From NCBI RefSeq assembly GCF_030445035.2, contig NC_080701.1:19126798-19190797 (forward strand): DNA of 64,000 bases, read 5' to 3'. Below are positions 1 to 10,228 of this stretch, piece after piece (the first letter of the stretch is position 1; every line of letters begins with the position of its first letter). Source of the stretch: Dasypus novemcinctus (Eukaryota; Chordata; Mammalia; Cingulata; Dasypodidae). The notes below the pieces were generated by a model. That model was given only the letters and a program-made list of their open reading frames with translations, did not search any database and had not been told where the DNA came from. A program made the translations under genes and the position numbers.

Positions 1-209
1 CAGAGTGGTGGCTGCATACACGGAGAGCTGACACAGCAAGATGATGCAACAAAAAGAAACACAGATTCCCGGTGCCGCTGATAACGATATAAACGGTCAC
101 AGAAGAACACACAGCGGATGGACACAGAAAGCAGACAACTGGGGTGGGGGCGTGGGGGTCGGGGAAGGGAAGAGAAATAAATAACAAACTAACAAACAAA
201 CAAAAAAAC
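1..209 (+). repeat. DAS-type SINE, 3' portion, cut by the window start
   Basis: The body and tail of a tRNA-derived xenarthran SINE run in from the left edge. It contains GATGCAACAAAAAGA, GAAGAACACACAGCGGATGG, a G-rich block (141-169) and an A-rich tail with AAATAAATAAC/AACAAAC units ending near 209. The promoter head lies outside the window. Assignment rests on recalled similarity to DAS-SINE tails of Dasypus, plus heads of the same family elsewhere in the window. Confidence 0.7.
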
Positions 210-1704
210 CAAAATGCCCATCAAAAACCCAAATTCTCTCAATGTTCTTCAAACCAGCCTTACCATCTAATTGGCTTCCTCATGAAATAATGAGTTAAAT
301 AAAATATTTGAAATGTTCATATGGTGTTTTTATGACTCATGCTTTTAAGTTTTTGAAAATTATATTTTGACATTAAAAAAGCCACTAATAATTCCCAAAG
401 CATACACAAGAAGAGAAGGTGAATATAAGTAATGTGAGTTCTTGAATAAATAAGTATTGCAGCTGAAAAATAAACCTCATGGTGATCTTGTTGTATGGAC
501 ATTTTTCTCTTTTTGCCTTTAAAAAAATCATAATTTAATGAATCATTTTCCTATCTTATACATAAAGGAAAATCCCTGATGAGTTTCTTACTTCAGCAAG
601 GTATATCAATAGTACAAAAGAAAAGGAAGAGATGGTGGGAGTGATCTTGGATAATCAGTCTAAGAATGTAAAACTCTCTGACCCCTTAAACAAAGCCAAA
701 ACAAATTATTTTTTATATTCTAAAAATTTTAAATAACCATAACAATCAAAAGTAAATTGGCCAATGATTCTAAGTGAAATACATTTTTTTTTAACATTTT
801 TCCCTCAATTTCTTCTGTATACCTTGAAGGACTTTAGAAGTAAAATCAATTTTTTAGGAAAATGTCAGTGAGTACAAAGATGATAAGCTGTAGAAAAGTC
901 TCTTTTCTAGGGGGAACTCTGCCTTAATGTCTCAGAATAGTATGGTAAATGCAATAGCCATTTGAGAGGAGAGACACACACACTGGGGGCATTTGAATTC
1001 TGTTTGTTAAAACCTGGGCAACATTATGAAGTACTTTCATCTCCAACAACGGGACACAGAGAAGAAAATGAAAGAACTAACAATGAATATAATCTCTGTG
1101 TGGGATTCACTGAAAAATCTTAATTTATGACAAAAAAAATGTTCAATGAGATAATAGTTTGCTATCAATAAGGAGCAGTAAAAGTGGTTATTAAGATCTG
1201 TGCAATTAGTTTCCCATTGAATGAACTACTTTTTGCTCCAGGGAATTCAATGTCTTTTGCCTCTCACAAACCATCATAATCATTTATGAAACATAAAAAT
1301 AAAAACCTCATTAGCAAGCCTCACTTCATTCTTACATTATCAAAATCTTCCTAGTTAGGCACCAGGCATCTCTATTTTTTAAAACTTTTTTGGACAGTTC
1401 TTACACCGAAATATTTTTTTAACTAGGATTAAATAATCTCCAAACTAAATATTAAGTTATTAAATGATCATGAGTATTTATTCGATACAGGATTTATTTG
1501 TCATCTAGAATATACTTCATGTTCTTGAGAAATATTTTTTTCTCATCAATAATCAACATGTGCTTTTATCATATGCCTTCTCCTATGGTAGGGAATTTTG
1601 GCAGCAACATGTTTCTAAGCAGAGAAAGCCCATGTCACACATAAAAGACGTGAGGGGTTTCCTTTCAATTTCCCAAAACTTTATACACTTACACAAGGTT
1701 TTAA
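210..1704. other. AT-rich non-coding DNA, no recognised element
   Basis: No convincing ORF, RNA gene or repeat was recognised. The longest open frame (61 codons, minus, 317-502) has no recognisable motif and is treated as chance. Poly(T) and poly(A) runs are short. Probably intergenic or intronic single-copy DNA. Confidence 0.5.
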
Positions 1705-1805
1705 CATTTCTGAATCCTCAGTGTCTATAACAGTGCCTGAAACATAAAAGGTGCTAAGTAATAAATGGTCAAGTAAATTAATATATGAATAAGTGATTGA
1801 TTCCA
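1705..1805 (+). repeat. L2 LINE 3'-end fossil
   Basis: The order AATCCTCAGTG, ACAGTGCCTGAAACATAAAA, GGTGCTAAGTAATAAATGG and a degenerate ATGAATAAGTGATTGA tail is the signature of the L2 3' terminus (consensus: cagtgcctggcacatagtaggtgctcaataaat, followed by GAATGA repeats). MIR shares part of this end, but the repeated AGTG and the ATGAAT tail favour L2. Confidence 0.6.
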
Positions 1806-2649
1806 TTGAACTATATTTTCCATTAATTTGAATGCATTATTATTCTGACTGTTTCACTTCATTGAACCTTCTTTTTCCCAGGCTTTTTATTACCATTTCT
1901 CACTCAGTGAGGAAGAGAAAGGATAGTATTTCTGTAGGAAATGGGATATTATTATATTCTCAAAGTTCTGCCTTGATTTTCTCCAAACTCCAGGATTCTC
2001 TTTTTTTTTCTTTCATTTTTTCTGTTGCTCCTACAGAGGCAGGTAGAAGAAATCTGAAAGAAAATCAAGAGTTGATTCAAAAGAGAAAAAATAAATTTGT
2101 ATGTCCCCACTGTAGAGCACCTTATTAAGTCCAAGTGAGCAAGAAAAATATAGCACTCATAATTAACAACTAGAAGGCTCTAGTAAAAGCAAAGGAAACT
2201 TTGAGATTCTAGACTTCATCAGTTATTAAAAGAGAAAAAAATTCCCCATGGCCAGCAGGTTAGAAGTTAATTAAGAGAAGTGCTAAGGGACTTGGTGTCT
2301 AATGAATAGGCTTATGAGGTAGTTTTGGGCTCTTTATCGCCACTATAAAAGTCTCCACAATCACAAGCAACCAGGAAACAGAGCAAATCCCTGGGGTTTT
2401 ACAGATCAGGCAAACTGTACAAGGGTCCTCTGCCCTGCCCAGTATTGGGTACTTTGGAACATTTTGTCCATTTGTTCTTGACACAAACCTTTTCTTGGCT
2501 TAAATAGATACAGTTGGGTAGAATGTATAATTAAAAAAAAAAATTCACTTTAGATGCATAGGTAGATGACAGTGAACAAAGGGAAAAGAATTATAAGAGA
2601 GCATAAGTGAGCATTCTATTTGGTAAAGAAATCATTTTCAAAGGATGAA
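1806..2649. other. Non-coding DNA without recognised elements
   Basis: A 98-codon open frame (plus, 1832-2128) has no recognisable domain and runs through low-complexity T-rich sequence (around 2000-2020). It is treated as chance. No repeat was recognised. Confidence 0.45.
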
Positions 2650-2960
2650 CGAACTGGGGCTGACATCATCGACATTGTGACATAAGGTAGTCCCAGTTAC
2701 CGGACATTGTATGTCCTCCCATGGCCCATTGGGTGGAATGTGGGAGAGTGTGGGCTATGGTGTGGACCGTTGACCATGAGGTGCAGCGGTGCTCAGAGAT
2801 GTATTCATCAAGTGCAATGAATGTCTCATGACGATTGAGGAGGTTGTTATTATGGAGGGAGGAGTGGGGTGAGGGGGATAGGGAGTATATGGTAACTTCA
2901 TATTTTTTGAATGTAACATTAAAAAATAAAGACAAAAAAAAAAAAAAAAAAAAAAGAACC
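2650..2960 (+). mobile_element. HAL1-like element, 5'-truncated 3' end with long poly(A)
   Basis: About 300 bp aligns by eye with the 3' end at 21487-21780. Shared blocks in order are GGACATT.TAT.TCCT, GGGAGAGTGT, GGTGCAGC.GTGCTC, GTATTCA.CAA.TGCAATGAATG, GAGGTTGTT, and TTCATATTTTTT.AATGTAAC. It ends in a 20-22 base pure A run (2936-2957), which suggests recent insertion. I found no clear TSD. Confidence 0.7.
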
Positions 2961-3294
2961 AACAAATAAAAGGACAAATCCCACTTGATTAGAACTCTGG
3001 AGAAAATAGTGACTGGAGAAGGACTCTACAAATGCAAAATCAAAGAAAAAGAAATACACTCTCCAACACCAGTAAGAGATTTCCCTCCTGGACCTGCCAG
3101 TCCTGAACCCTCACCCTCACTCGGTCCCAAATACCTTGGGAATCATACAAGGGCAGCACTGCCTGGACACCTCCTGCCGTGGGTGCAGACTGTAGAGCCA
3201 CTCACACAGTGAGTTAGAAGCCCACTCATATCCAGCCACAGGGATCCAAGTCTGCAGACAGACAACAAAAGAAACAAATGAAAAAGCCAAGTCA
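2961..3294 (+). other. Unassigned segment between HAL1-like tail and SINE
   Basis: This is moderately GC-rich non-coding sequence. Because it immediately precedes L1 ORF1 remnants (3445 on) it could be degraded L1 ORF1 or 5' sequence, but I could not align it. Open frames here (75 and 95 codons on opposite strands) show no motifs. Confidence 0.35.
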
Positions 3295-3437
3295 GGGAAA
3301 TCAATGTGGATCAGTAGCTGAAACCAAAAAAAAGCCAACTCAGGGAAACTGATGTGGCTCAGTGGCTGAGTGTTGGCTTCCCACAAAAGAGGTCCCAGGT
3401 GCAATCTCCAGCCCCTGGTACCTCAAAAAAATAATAG
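3295..3437 (+). repeat. DAS-type SINE: truncated head followed by a complete head
   Basis: A partial head begins GGGAAATCAATGTGG at 3295, and a full head begins GGGAAACTGATGTGGCTCAG at 3343. The second has an A-box-like GGCTCAGTGGCTGAG stretch and a degenerate B-box-like GGTGCAATCTCC (3399-3410), followed by an A-rich AATAATAGTAATAA tail. The short first unit suggests a partial tandem duplication or a second, truncated insertion. It lies at the start of the L1 ORF1 remnant. Confidence 0.75.
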
Positions 3438-4416
3438 TAATAAGTGAGGATTTCTTATCAGAAACTGATGAGGAGAGAAGGCAATGGTATGATATATTTA
3501 ACATACTAAGAGAGAAAAATTGACAGCTAAAGATTCTTCATCCATCAGAACTTTCCTTCAAAATTGAGGGACAGTTTAAACTATTCACAGAAAAACGGAA
3601 ACTGAGTAACTTCATGACAAAAGATCTGCCCTACAAGAATTACTAAAGGCAGTTCTGCCATTTGAAAAGAAAAGACAGGAGGCAGGAGCTTGAAATAGTG
3701 TGAAGAAATATCTCCTCTAAAGGGAGCTAAAAGGGTAAATGAAAAATCCCATTAGTCTTCATACTCAATATACCATGCTACTCTTTAATTCCTATAGGTT
3801 AGAATACAACTGAACAAGAAAAATACAGATTTCTTGATAATGGACATGCAAAATATAAAGAGGTAATATGGAACAGAAACGAGAAAAATAAGAGAACCAG
3901 AGGGCTATGGGAGCAAGATAACAAGTATGCTATTGAAGTTAAGTTGGTATCTTTCAAAATTAGTAGCTAATAGATGTAGTAGTATAATAGTGGGTAACTG
4001 CTAAGAAGGTATTTTAAAATTATTCAGAAAAAAAAGGAAGGGATCAGACAGATACTTGACAAAATATCAACAATACAGGAAATAAGGTTGCAATAAAGGA
4101 AAAGAGACGTATAAAAAAGATATGACATATTAAAACAAAAGGGCAAAATGTCTGAAATAATTAATTACTGACTTTACAGTAATAGCACTAAATGTTAATT
4201 AAACTCCCCAATCAAAGTGTGCAGCAAACGCAGTGATGAAAGGGAAATTGATAGCCCTAAATAGTTACATTAAAAAAGAAGAGCTAAAATCAACAACGTA
4301 ACTGCATACCTGGAGGAACTATAGAAAGAACAGCAAATAATCTCAAAGCAGAAGGAAAGAAATAAGAAAGATTAGAGCAGAAATAAATGAAATAGAGAAT
4401 TAAAACTCAGTAGAGA
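3438..4416 (+). mobile_element. Decayed sense LINE-1 (copy A): ORF1 end, inter-ORF region, ORF2 start
   Basis: 3445-3700 reads conceptually as the L1 ORF1p C-terminal domain (…ERRQWYDIF…, then LHPSKLSFKIEG and TEKRKLSNF) with stops and frameshifts. 3700-4160 resembles the inter-ORF spacer of old mammalian L1s, including TGCTATTGAAGTTAAGTTGG. About 4163-4225 is the ORF2 N-terminus, after which the sequence jumps to a later ORF2 segment (GGGAAATTGATAGCCCTAAAT… GAACAGCAAATAATCTCAAAG), so most of the endonuclease is deleted. The element resumes at 5641 after a nested L1 3' end. It is non-functional. Confidence 0.75.
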
Positions 4417-5640
4417 TTATACACTGATGTTTATAGCACCATTATTCACAAATGATAAAATATGGAAACAGCCCAAGTACCTATCATTCAATGAATGTAT
4501 AAACAAAATGTGGTATATACATACAATGTAATACTATTCAGCTGTAAGAAAAAAAATGAAATCAGGATGCATATGACAACATGGATGAATATTGAGGACA
4601 TTATGTTGAGTGAAATAAACCAGACACAAAAGGACAAATATAGCATGGTCTCACTAATATGAACTAAATGAAATGAGTAAACATGTGGAGGTAAACTATA
4701 GAGTATAGGATACTAGGAGATAGAATGTGGGTTAAGAATGGGAATGGATGCTTAATGTATGTAGAATTTTTAATAAGGTTTATTGTAAAAGAGTGGAAAT
4801 GAATAAAGTTGATGGTAACACATTACAGTGAGTATAGCTAACACTACTGATTTATAAATGTGATTGTGTCTGAAAGGTGTAGCCTATGGACATAAATCCC
4901 ATTTGAAAGGAAGCTAAAGGATAATCTAGGGACTATAACATAGGGATTTAGGTGGTAGATGAAGATTTTGGCTAATAGTATAAATATAGGAATGTTGTTC
5001 TTTTACAAAGTGTTAAGAATATGATTATACATAGGAAAATTGCAACTAATGTAACTTATGGATGATAGTTAATAGTAATATATTAATAGTTTTGCAGCAA
5101 AGGCAGAAAAGATATCAGTTCTAAGGGACAGTGATAGAGGATTATAAGGGGTATGGAATTTTTCCTATTTGAGTAATGAAAACATTCTAAAATTGACTGA
5201 GGTGATGATAGCACAATTCTGTGATGAAAATGAGAGCCATTGTCTGTAAACTTTGAGTGGATTCTACAATATTTGGGACTGGATGACACAGTAAATTCTG
5301 TGGTGAAATATGGCCTATGGTTAACAGGAGAAATATGAGAATGTTCTCTTATGAACTATGACAAATATGTAATAGTAATACAGGGAGTCAATAATCAGGT
5401 GGGTTGTGAGTAAAATATACCAAATGTAAGATATGGGCTATAGTTAGTAGTAATACTTTGACTATGCTCTTTCATAGTTTGTAACAAATATTTCACAACA
5501 ATGCGAGGTGTTAGTGGTATGTATGGGATCTCTGTATAATGACATGAATGTTTATTTTGTAAGTTCACAAATTTAACACTTATGGTTTATGTATGTTCAT
5601 GTATGAACAATATACTTTAATAAATTTTTAAAGGATAAAA
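4417..5640 (+). mobile_element. LINE-1 3' end (ORF2 tail plus ~1-kb 3' UTR) nested in copy A
   Basis: It begins with the L1 ORF2 C-terminal coding motif (ACTGATGTTTATAGCACC, ATACAATGTAATACTATTCAG), frameshifted, then AGTGAAATAAACCAGACACA. It continues as a ~1-kb 3' UTR ending AATATACTTTAATAAATTTTTAAA. The same 3' UTR occurs in antisense at 22476 and 28665. On both sides the ORF2 of copy A is continuous in register (…GAAATAGAGAATTAAAACTC / TCATTTATTTGAAAAGAC…), so this is an insertion. I could not define a TSD. Confidence 0.75.
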
Positions 5641-6632
5641 AGCACTAGCAAGCACTAATGAAACCCAAAGTCATTTATTTGAAAAGACAAAAATATGACA
5701 ACCATAGCTGGACATACAAAGGAAAATAGAGAGAAAATGCAAATAAATCCAATCAAAATGCTGGGGAGAAATTACTGCTGACCTACAGAAATAAAATGAA
5801 TCATAAGAGGGTACAATGAAAAATAGTATGCCAAAAAATTAGAAAACGTAGGTGAAATGGACCAATTCTTAGCAACACATAAACAACCTACATTGACTCT
5901 AGAGAAAATACATCTCAATGTACAAATTACAAGTAAGGAGATTGAATCAGACATCAAAAAACTCCCACTAAAGAAAATCCAGGATGAGATGTCTTAAAAG
6001 GGGAATTTTATGAAACATTCCAAGAAAATAATATTGATCCTTCTCAAACTCTTTAAAAAAACTGAAGAATAATGAACACTACCTTACTTATTCTATGAAG
6101 CCAATATCACACAAATACCAAAGCCAGATAATGATACTAGAAGAAAATTGCAATTTTTCTTGTGAATATAGATGCAACAATCCTCAACAAAATACCTGCA
6201 AATTGAATTTGACAGTACACTAAAAGAATTACATACCATGTTTAAGTGGGTTTTACTCAGGCATGCCAGAGTGGTTCAATATAAGGAATTCAATTAATTT
6301 AACTCACCACATTAAAAAACATTAAAAAAGACAAAGGGAAAAACACACATGATCATCTCAGTTGACCCACAAAATGCATTTGACAAAATCTGGCATCCTT
6401 TCTTGATAAAAATACTTAGAGATATAGGAACGAAGGGAACTTTCTCAACATGATAAAGAGCATATTTGTAAAACCTAAAGCTAACATCATCCTCAATGGT
6501 GAAAAGCTGAAAACTTTCCCTCTAGATCTAGAACAAGAAAAAGATTACTACTGTCACCACTGTTATTTAACATTATGCTGGAAGTTCTAACCAAAACAGC
6601 TACACAAGAAAAAGTAATAAAAGTTGGACCAG
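5641..6632 (+). mobile_element. LINE-1 copy A continued: ORF2 linker and reverse transcriptase remnant
   Basis: Conceptual translation gives degraded L1 ORF2 landmarks: GAAATGGACCAATTCTTAG, the AATACCAAAGCCAGATAATG segment, and ISVDPQNAFDKIWHPFLIK (first catalytic-aspartate region of the RT palm). The TRQGCPLSPLLF-equivalent stretch follows around 6530-6580. The copy ends before the FADD motif, replaced by unassigned sequence at ~6633. Many stops and indels make it inactive. Confidence 0.75.
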
Positions 6633-6800
6633 GTGCCACCTCCACATGAAGAACAAAGACTTCGTTACTGTGAGACCCTCTAAGGAGATTCCCATGGCTC
6701 TGGGTCTATTTGGGCCACATTCATGGATGAGTCATAGGATCTTCTTACTTCAGTATTTTTGTTGATAACTCCACCTGTACCTTTGAAAATATATTATTAA
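6633..6800. other. Short unassigned segment
   Basis: Between the end of L1 copy A and a LINE 5' end lies about 170 bp that I could not place in any family. Confidence 0.35.
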
Positions 6801-6910
6801 ATGGAGATCCAAGATGGCAGAGTAGGGAGTGGCAGGGCACCATTGTCCTCCAGAAGCCACAGGAACACAGGCAGGCATGCCAGGCAAAGGGGAAGTGGCA
6901 GACCACAGGG

Positions 6911-7165
6911 TGATCAGTATGGGCAGCCAGTGATAAGGGGGCCCAGCTGGGCACTGGGGGAACGGTATGGCATGGGGGCAATTGGCATGGGTGACTGGCG
7001 AGTGGGTGCTCAGCCAGGCACCAGGGGGATGGCAGGGCCACAGGTCCATTGGCACAGGCAGCCACCAAGACGGGACCAGCTAGGCACTGGGATGCAGCAG
7101 GACAGAGGGGCAAGTGGCACAAGCAGCTGGCAAAGAGGGGCCTAGCTAGACACTGATGGCCTGAG
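6911..7165 (+). repeat. Tandem ~66-bp monomers (4 units)
   Basis: Unit starts are 6911, 6979, 7046 and 7111 (periods 68, 67, 65). Each has a TGGCA(C/T)RRGCAGC-like start, a middle ending CAGCTRGGCACTGG or its variants, and a G-rich end. The units are diverged, so the array is old. Position in the 5' UTR suggests promoter monomers. Confidence 0.7.
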
Positions 7166-7553
7166 AGGAATCCCATTTTCTCCCCTCTTCTCTTTTTCTT
7201 CATCTTTTCTTTATTTCTTTTCCTTTTTTTCCCAGTTAAACATGGGCAGTTCTAAAGATAGGGAATAAGTGGAAACAAGTTTCAGAGAAAAGAATTAACA
7301 CACACCAAACAAGAACAAATCCCTGAGCATGAGAGAGAAACTAACAAATTGAACCCATCAAGATAAACAGATGTCTCAGCAAAAAGTCATACTAAGAAAT
7401 ATGAAGAAATGGTCCAATCAAAGCAACAAATTAAAAAGCCAGAGGAGGTACAGAATTTGGAACAAGTAATCAAAGATGTCCACATATCTCCTAAATCAAT
7501 TCAAGGAGACAAAGGAAGAGATAAAGGCTATTAAGAAGATACTGGTTAAGCTT

Positions 7554-7569
7554 AAGAAGAAATTGTAAA
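7554..7569 (+). repeat. Left TSD of the AP3S1 retrocopy
   Basis: AAGAAGAAATTGTAAA (16 bp) is preceded by CTT, giving a TT|AAGA nick context as expected for L1 endonuclease. It is identical to the right copy at 8805-8820. Confidence 0.9.
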
Positions 7570-8804
7570 GGGGTGGGTGGGGGAGGATCAATGGTTAGAT
7601 CCAGAGGTGGGGCTTGCGTCTCCACCCCTGTACTGGGCCCCAGCACCCACCCAGTCAGCTGAGGCCAGCATGATCAAGGCCCTCCTCATCTTCAACATCC
7701 ACGGGAAGTCACGTCTCTCCAAGTTCTACCAACCCTATAGTGAAGATACACAACAACAAATCATCACAGAGACTTTCCATTTTGGTAACTAAAAGAGATG
7801 AAAATGTTTATAATTTCCTAGAAGGAGGATTTCGATAATCAGTCTTAAGCTGTGTGACTTACTGTGACCTATGGAGTTAAATCTAGTTAATAGGAAGATC
7901 TGATAACAAACTGATTTACAGAGACTAAGCCACGTTGTACTTCATCTTCTTGTGGGTTTTTCAGAAAACTTGGCATTTTAGATCTAATTCTAGAATTTGT
8001 GGAAACATTGGACAAGTGTTTTTAAAATGTCTGTGAACTGGATTTAATTTTCGATGTAGACAAGGTCCACAAGGTCCACAATACTCTAGCAGAAAAAGTG
8101 ATATGGGAATGGTATTGGAGACCAACATGAATGAGATTGTTACATAAATTGATGCAGAAAGTAAACTGGAGAAATCCAAGGCTGACTTAGCAGGGGTATC
8201 AACACATGCTCTATCAACTGTAAAGAATGAATCTTCCTGAGATCCCAAGAAATACTGAATTGGTATCAACAGTACCAATTCATGAAACCTGCCCTCTTTT
8301 AAATAAAAACATTAAAAAGGTAAAATCCAGGTAAAATCCAGGGGGGAAATACATCTAGATTTACCATGCAGTTGTGTACCAAAAATAAAGGAGAGTCTTA
8401 ACTCTTGCTCTTGGATTAGGTCAAGGTAAAGTATAGAAGTTGTGTAAAATCAGTATTTGAATTTCAATGTTGCTTTTCTTGCTCAGTGATTTTAAAGAAA
8501 TTATGTAGGTTCCAATATGATTTTATTTATTTTCTAGATTGCATGACTAGGCCCACATAAGGCATGCCTCTATAATTTTCTACTACAGTATTTTGAAATG
8601 GGTATAAGACATTTAATCATGTACAACAAAAAATGTTGATATTTGTATGGATCACAAGTGCAGAATTCCTTAATTCTATTTGTCACACTCGTTATTTAAA
8701 GAAACATTTATGTATTGCATAAAAAAACATTATGAACTTTTTCTATTAGTTTGAATAAACTCCAAGGTAACTGGACTGATAAAGAAAAAAAAAAGGAAAG
8801 GAAG
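7570..8804 (+). pseudogene. AP3S1: Processed pseudogene of AP3S1 (adaptor complex AP-3 sigma-1 subunit)
   Basis: The parent encodes the small sigma subunit of AP-3, which sorts cargo from endosomes/TGN to lysosome-related organelles. Here the ATG is at 7670 and 7670-7790 reads MIKALLIFN...HGKSRLSKFYQPYS...EDTQQQII.ETF, then a stop. Further in-register segments are DENVYNFLEGG, GRSDNKLIYRD, MVLETNMNEIVT.IDAE.KLEKSKADLAG and a terminal NLPSFK-stop at 8286-8306. KFYQPYSEDTQQQII favours AP3S1 over AP3S2. It is intronless, carries ~100 nt of 5' UTR and ~470 nt of 3' UTR with AATAAA at 8754-8759, an A-rich tail at ~8781, and a perfect 16-bp TSD. Premature stops, indels and a ~55-nt extra segment (about 7834-7890) disable it. 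It lies inside ORF1 of a HAL1/L1-like element. No promoter of its own is evident. Confidence 0.92.
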
Positions 8805-8820
8805 AAGAAGAAATTGTAAA
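8805..8820 (+). repeat. Right TSD of the AP3S1 retrocopy
   Basis: The 16-bp AAGAAGAAATTGTAAA immediately follows the A-rich tail and is identical to 7554-7569. Confidence 0.9.
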
Positions 8821-9345
8821 CATATGCAAAAAAATTACAGAACTTATGGTAATGAAATTCACAATGGAAGAAATTAAAAATATGCTAGAATTACACAACA
8901 GTAGATTTCAAAAGACAGAGAAAAGAATTAGCAAATTAGAATATAGGACATCAAAAACTGCACAGACAAAACAGAGAAAGAAATAAGAAAAAGTGAGCAG
9001 GGACTCAGGGAATTGAATGACAGCATGAAAGCAGCAAGAGAAAAAAAAGCCATCCCATACAAGGGATGCTCAGTAAGATAACATGCTGATTTCTCATCTG
9101 AAACCATGGAGGTAAGAAGTCAGTGGTATGACACATTTAAGGTACTGAAAAAGAAAAACAACCAACCAAGAATTCTGGATCCATCCAAATTGTCCTTCAA
9201 AAAGGAGGCAGATATTAAACTATTCACAGATAAAGAGAAATAGACATAATTCATTAACAAGAGTCACTATAAGAAATATTAAAGGAAGTTCTGCCAGCTG
9301 AAAGGAAAAAAGAGAAAGAAAAAAAGAAAAAAAAAAGAGAAAGGA
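8821..9345 (+). mobile_element. HAL1/L1-like ORF1 remnant, continued after the AP3S1 insertion
   Basis: Conceptual translation continues the ORF1 coiled coil, then loses much of the middle (RRM) part and reads SMKAAREKKAIPYKG, SSETMEVRSQWYDTFKVLK and QPRILDPSKLSFKKEADI, the C-terminal domain of L1 ORF1p. The internal deletion, stops and a terminal A/G-rich run (9305-9350) show decay. No ORF2 follows; the next sequence is a 3' UTR, which is the HAL1 arrangement. Confidence 0.75.
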
Positions 9346-10228
9346 AAAAATAGAGAGGTTTAGAGGAGAATGTAGAAGGAAAATTTATTAGTAAGGGCAA
9401 CCAAGAGAGTGTAGCAGGGATGTGAGTGGGGCCAAAGGTGCTTGAATTTGAGGGTGAGCAAGGTGGGGGAATTGGGTTGGATTATCCATGGAAATGAAGG
9501 GAGGGCTGGAGGAAGAAACAGGTGAACCTGGAGAGTAATAGGTCTGGGATTAAAACTATCACTGTGGGAATGTTCTTTTAGCAATAACAACAGGGAGGGG
9601 TTATTGATGCAGGGCAATATGTGAAAAACGGTGCACCTGGGGCATGCTTCTGTGGAATATGAACGTTTTAACTTGTCATAGGGTGTTATCTCAGTGAATG
9701 GAGACCCACATGATAAACAAGAAAATATTGAGCTCCCAACCTGCTAGATTCTCAAATAGAGGGGAAAGAGTCTCTCAAGAACATAGGCAGTACCTTATAA
9801 AAGAAGATGGACTAATATGTCAATCTCTCAATATTAATGCATGTAACTATGAACAATTTTCTTCAACATTACAACCTAGTGGTTACCATGGGTTCCAAGG
9901 AGAGAGGAAGGGAAAAATGGATGGCACATGGGACATTTTTAGGGCATTGGAATTGTTCTGCATGATCTTACAATGATGGATACAGGCCATTATGCATTTT
10001 GTTAGAAGTTATAAAAGTGTACTGTACAGGATGTGAAACGTAACATAAACTACTGACCATGGTTAGTTGCAATGCTTGAATATTTCTTCATTGATTTTAA
10101 CAAATATACCATACTCATGTAGGATGATATAAATAGGGAAAAATGTGAGAATGGAGTATTTGGGAATCCCCTATTTTTCTATGTGACTTTTCTGTTACCT
10201 AAGACTTCTTTGAAAATAAAGTGAAAAA
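9346..10228 (+). mobile_element. HAL1-like 3' UTR, copy 1 (internally deleted)
   Basis: Blocks shared with the UTR at 10470 onward: GGGTGCACCTGGGGCATGC.TCTGTGGAA, GTTATGGGGTGTT.TCTCA, GAATATTGA.TTCCCA, CTCAAGAACAT.GGCA. The middle is deleted near 9810-9870. The end (GCATTGGAATTGTTCTGCATGA…ACTTCTTTGAAAATAAAG) matches 11690-11970. It directly follows an ORF1 remnant. Confidence 0.7.

Larger units (their letters stand above)
6801..7569 (+). mobile_element. HAL1/L1-like element: 5' UTR with 66-bp monomers and ORF1 coiled-coil region
   Basis: It starts with ATGGAGATCCAAGATGGCAG, a typical L1-type 5' end with a YY1-like CAAGATGGC (6810-6818). 6911-7165 holds four degenerate ~66-bp monomers, followed by a pyrimidine-rich tract (7180-7245). 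From ~7260 the sequence reads as decayed ORF1p N-terminal coiled coil (Lys/Glu/Gln rich: …KQIKKPEEVQNLEQVIKDV…). ORF1 is interrupted at 7570 by the AP3S1 retrocopy and resumes at 8805. A 114-codon open frame in the 5' UTR (6801-7145) is a by-product of the monomers. Confidence 0.7.

Noticed and set aside
6745-7203. 152-codon minus-strand frame and 114-codon plus-strand frame
   Set aside because: Both run through the GC-rich tandem monomers of a LINE 5' UTR; Pro/Cys- or Gly/Arg-rich composition reflects the repeats and no domain is visible.
7577-7792. Possible functional AP-3 sigma gene with N-terminal extension
   Set aside because: The frame ends after about 40 codons of homology and the rest has stops and indels; TSD, A-tail and lack of introns show a processed pseudogene.
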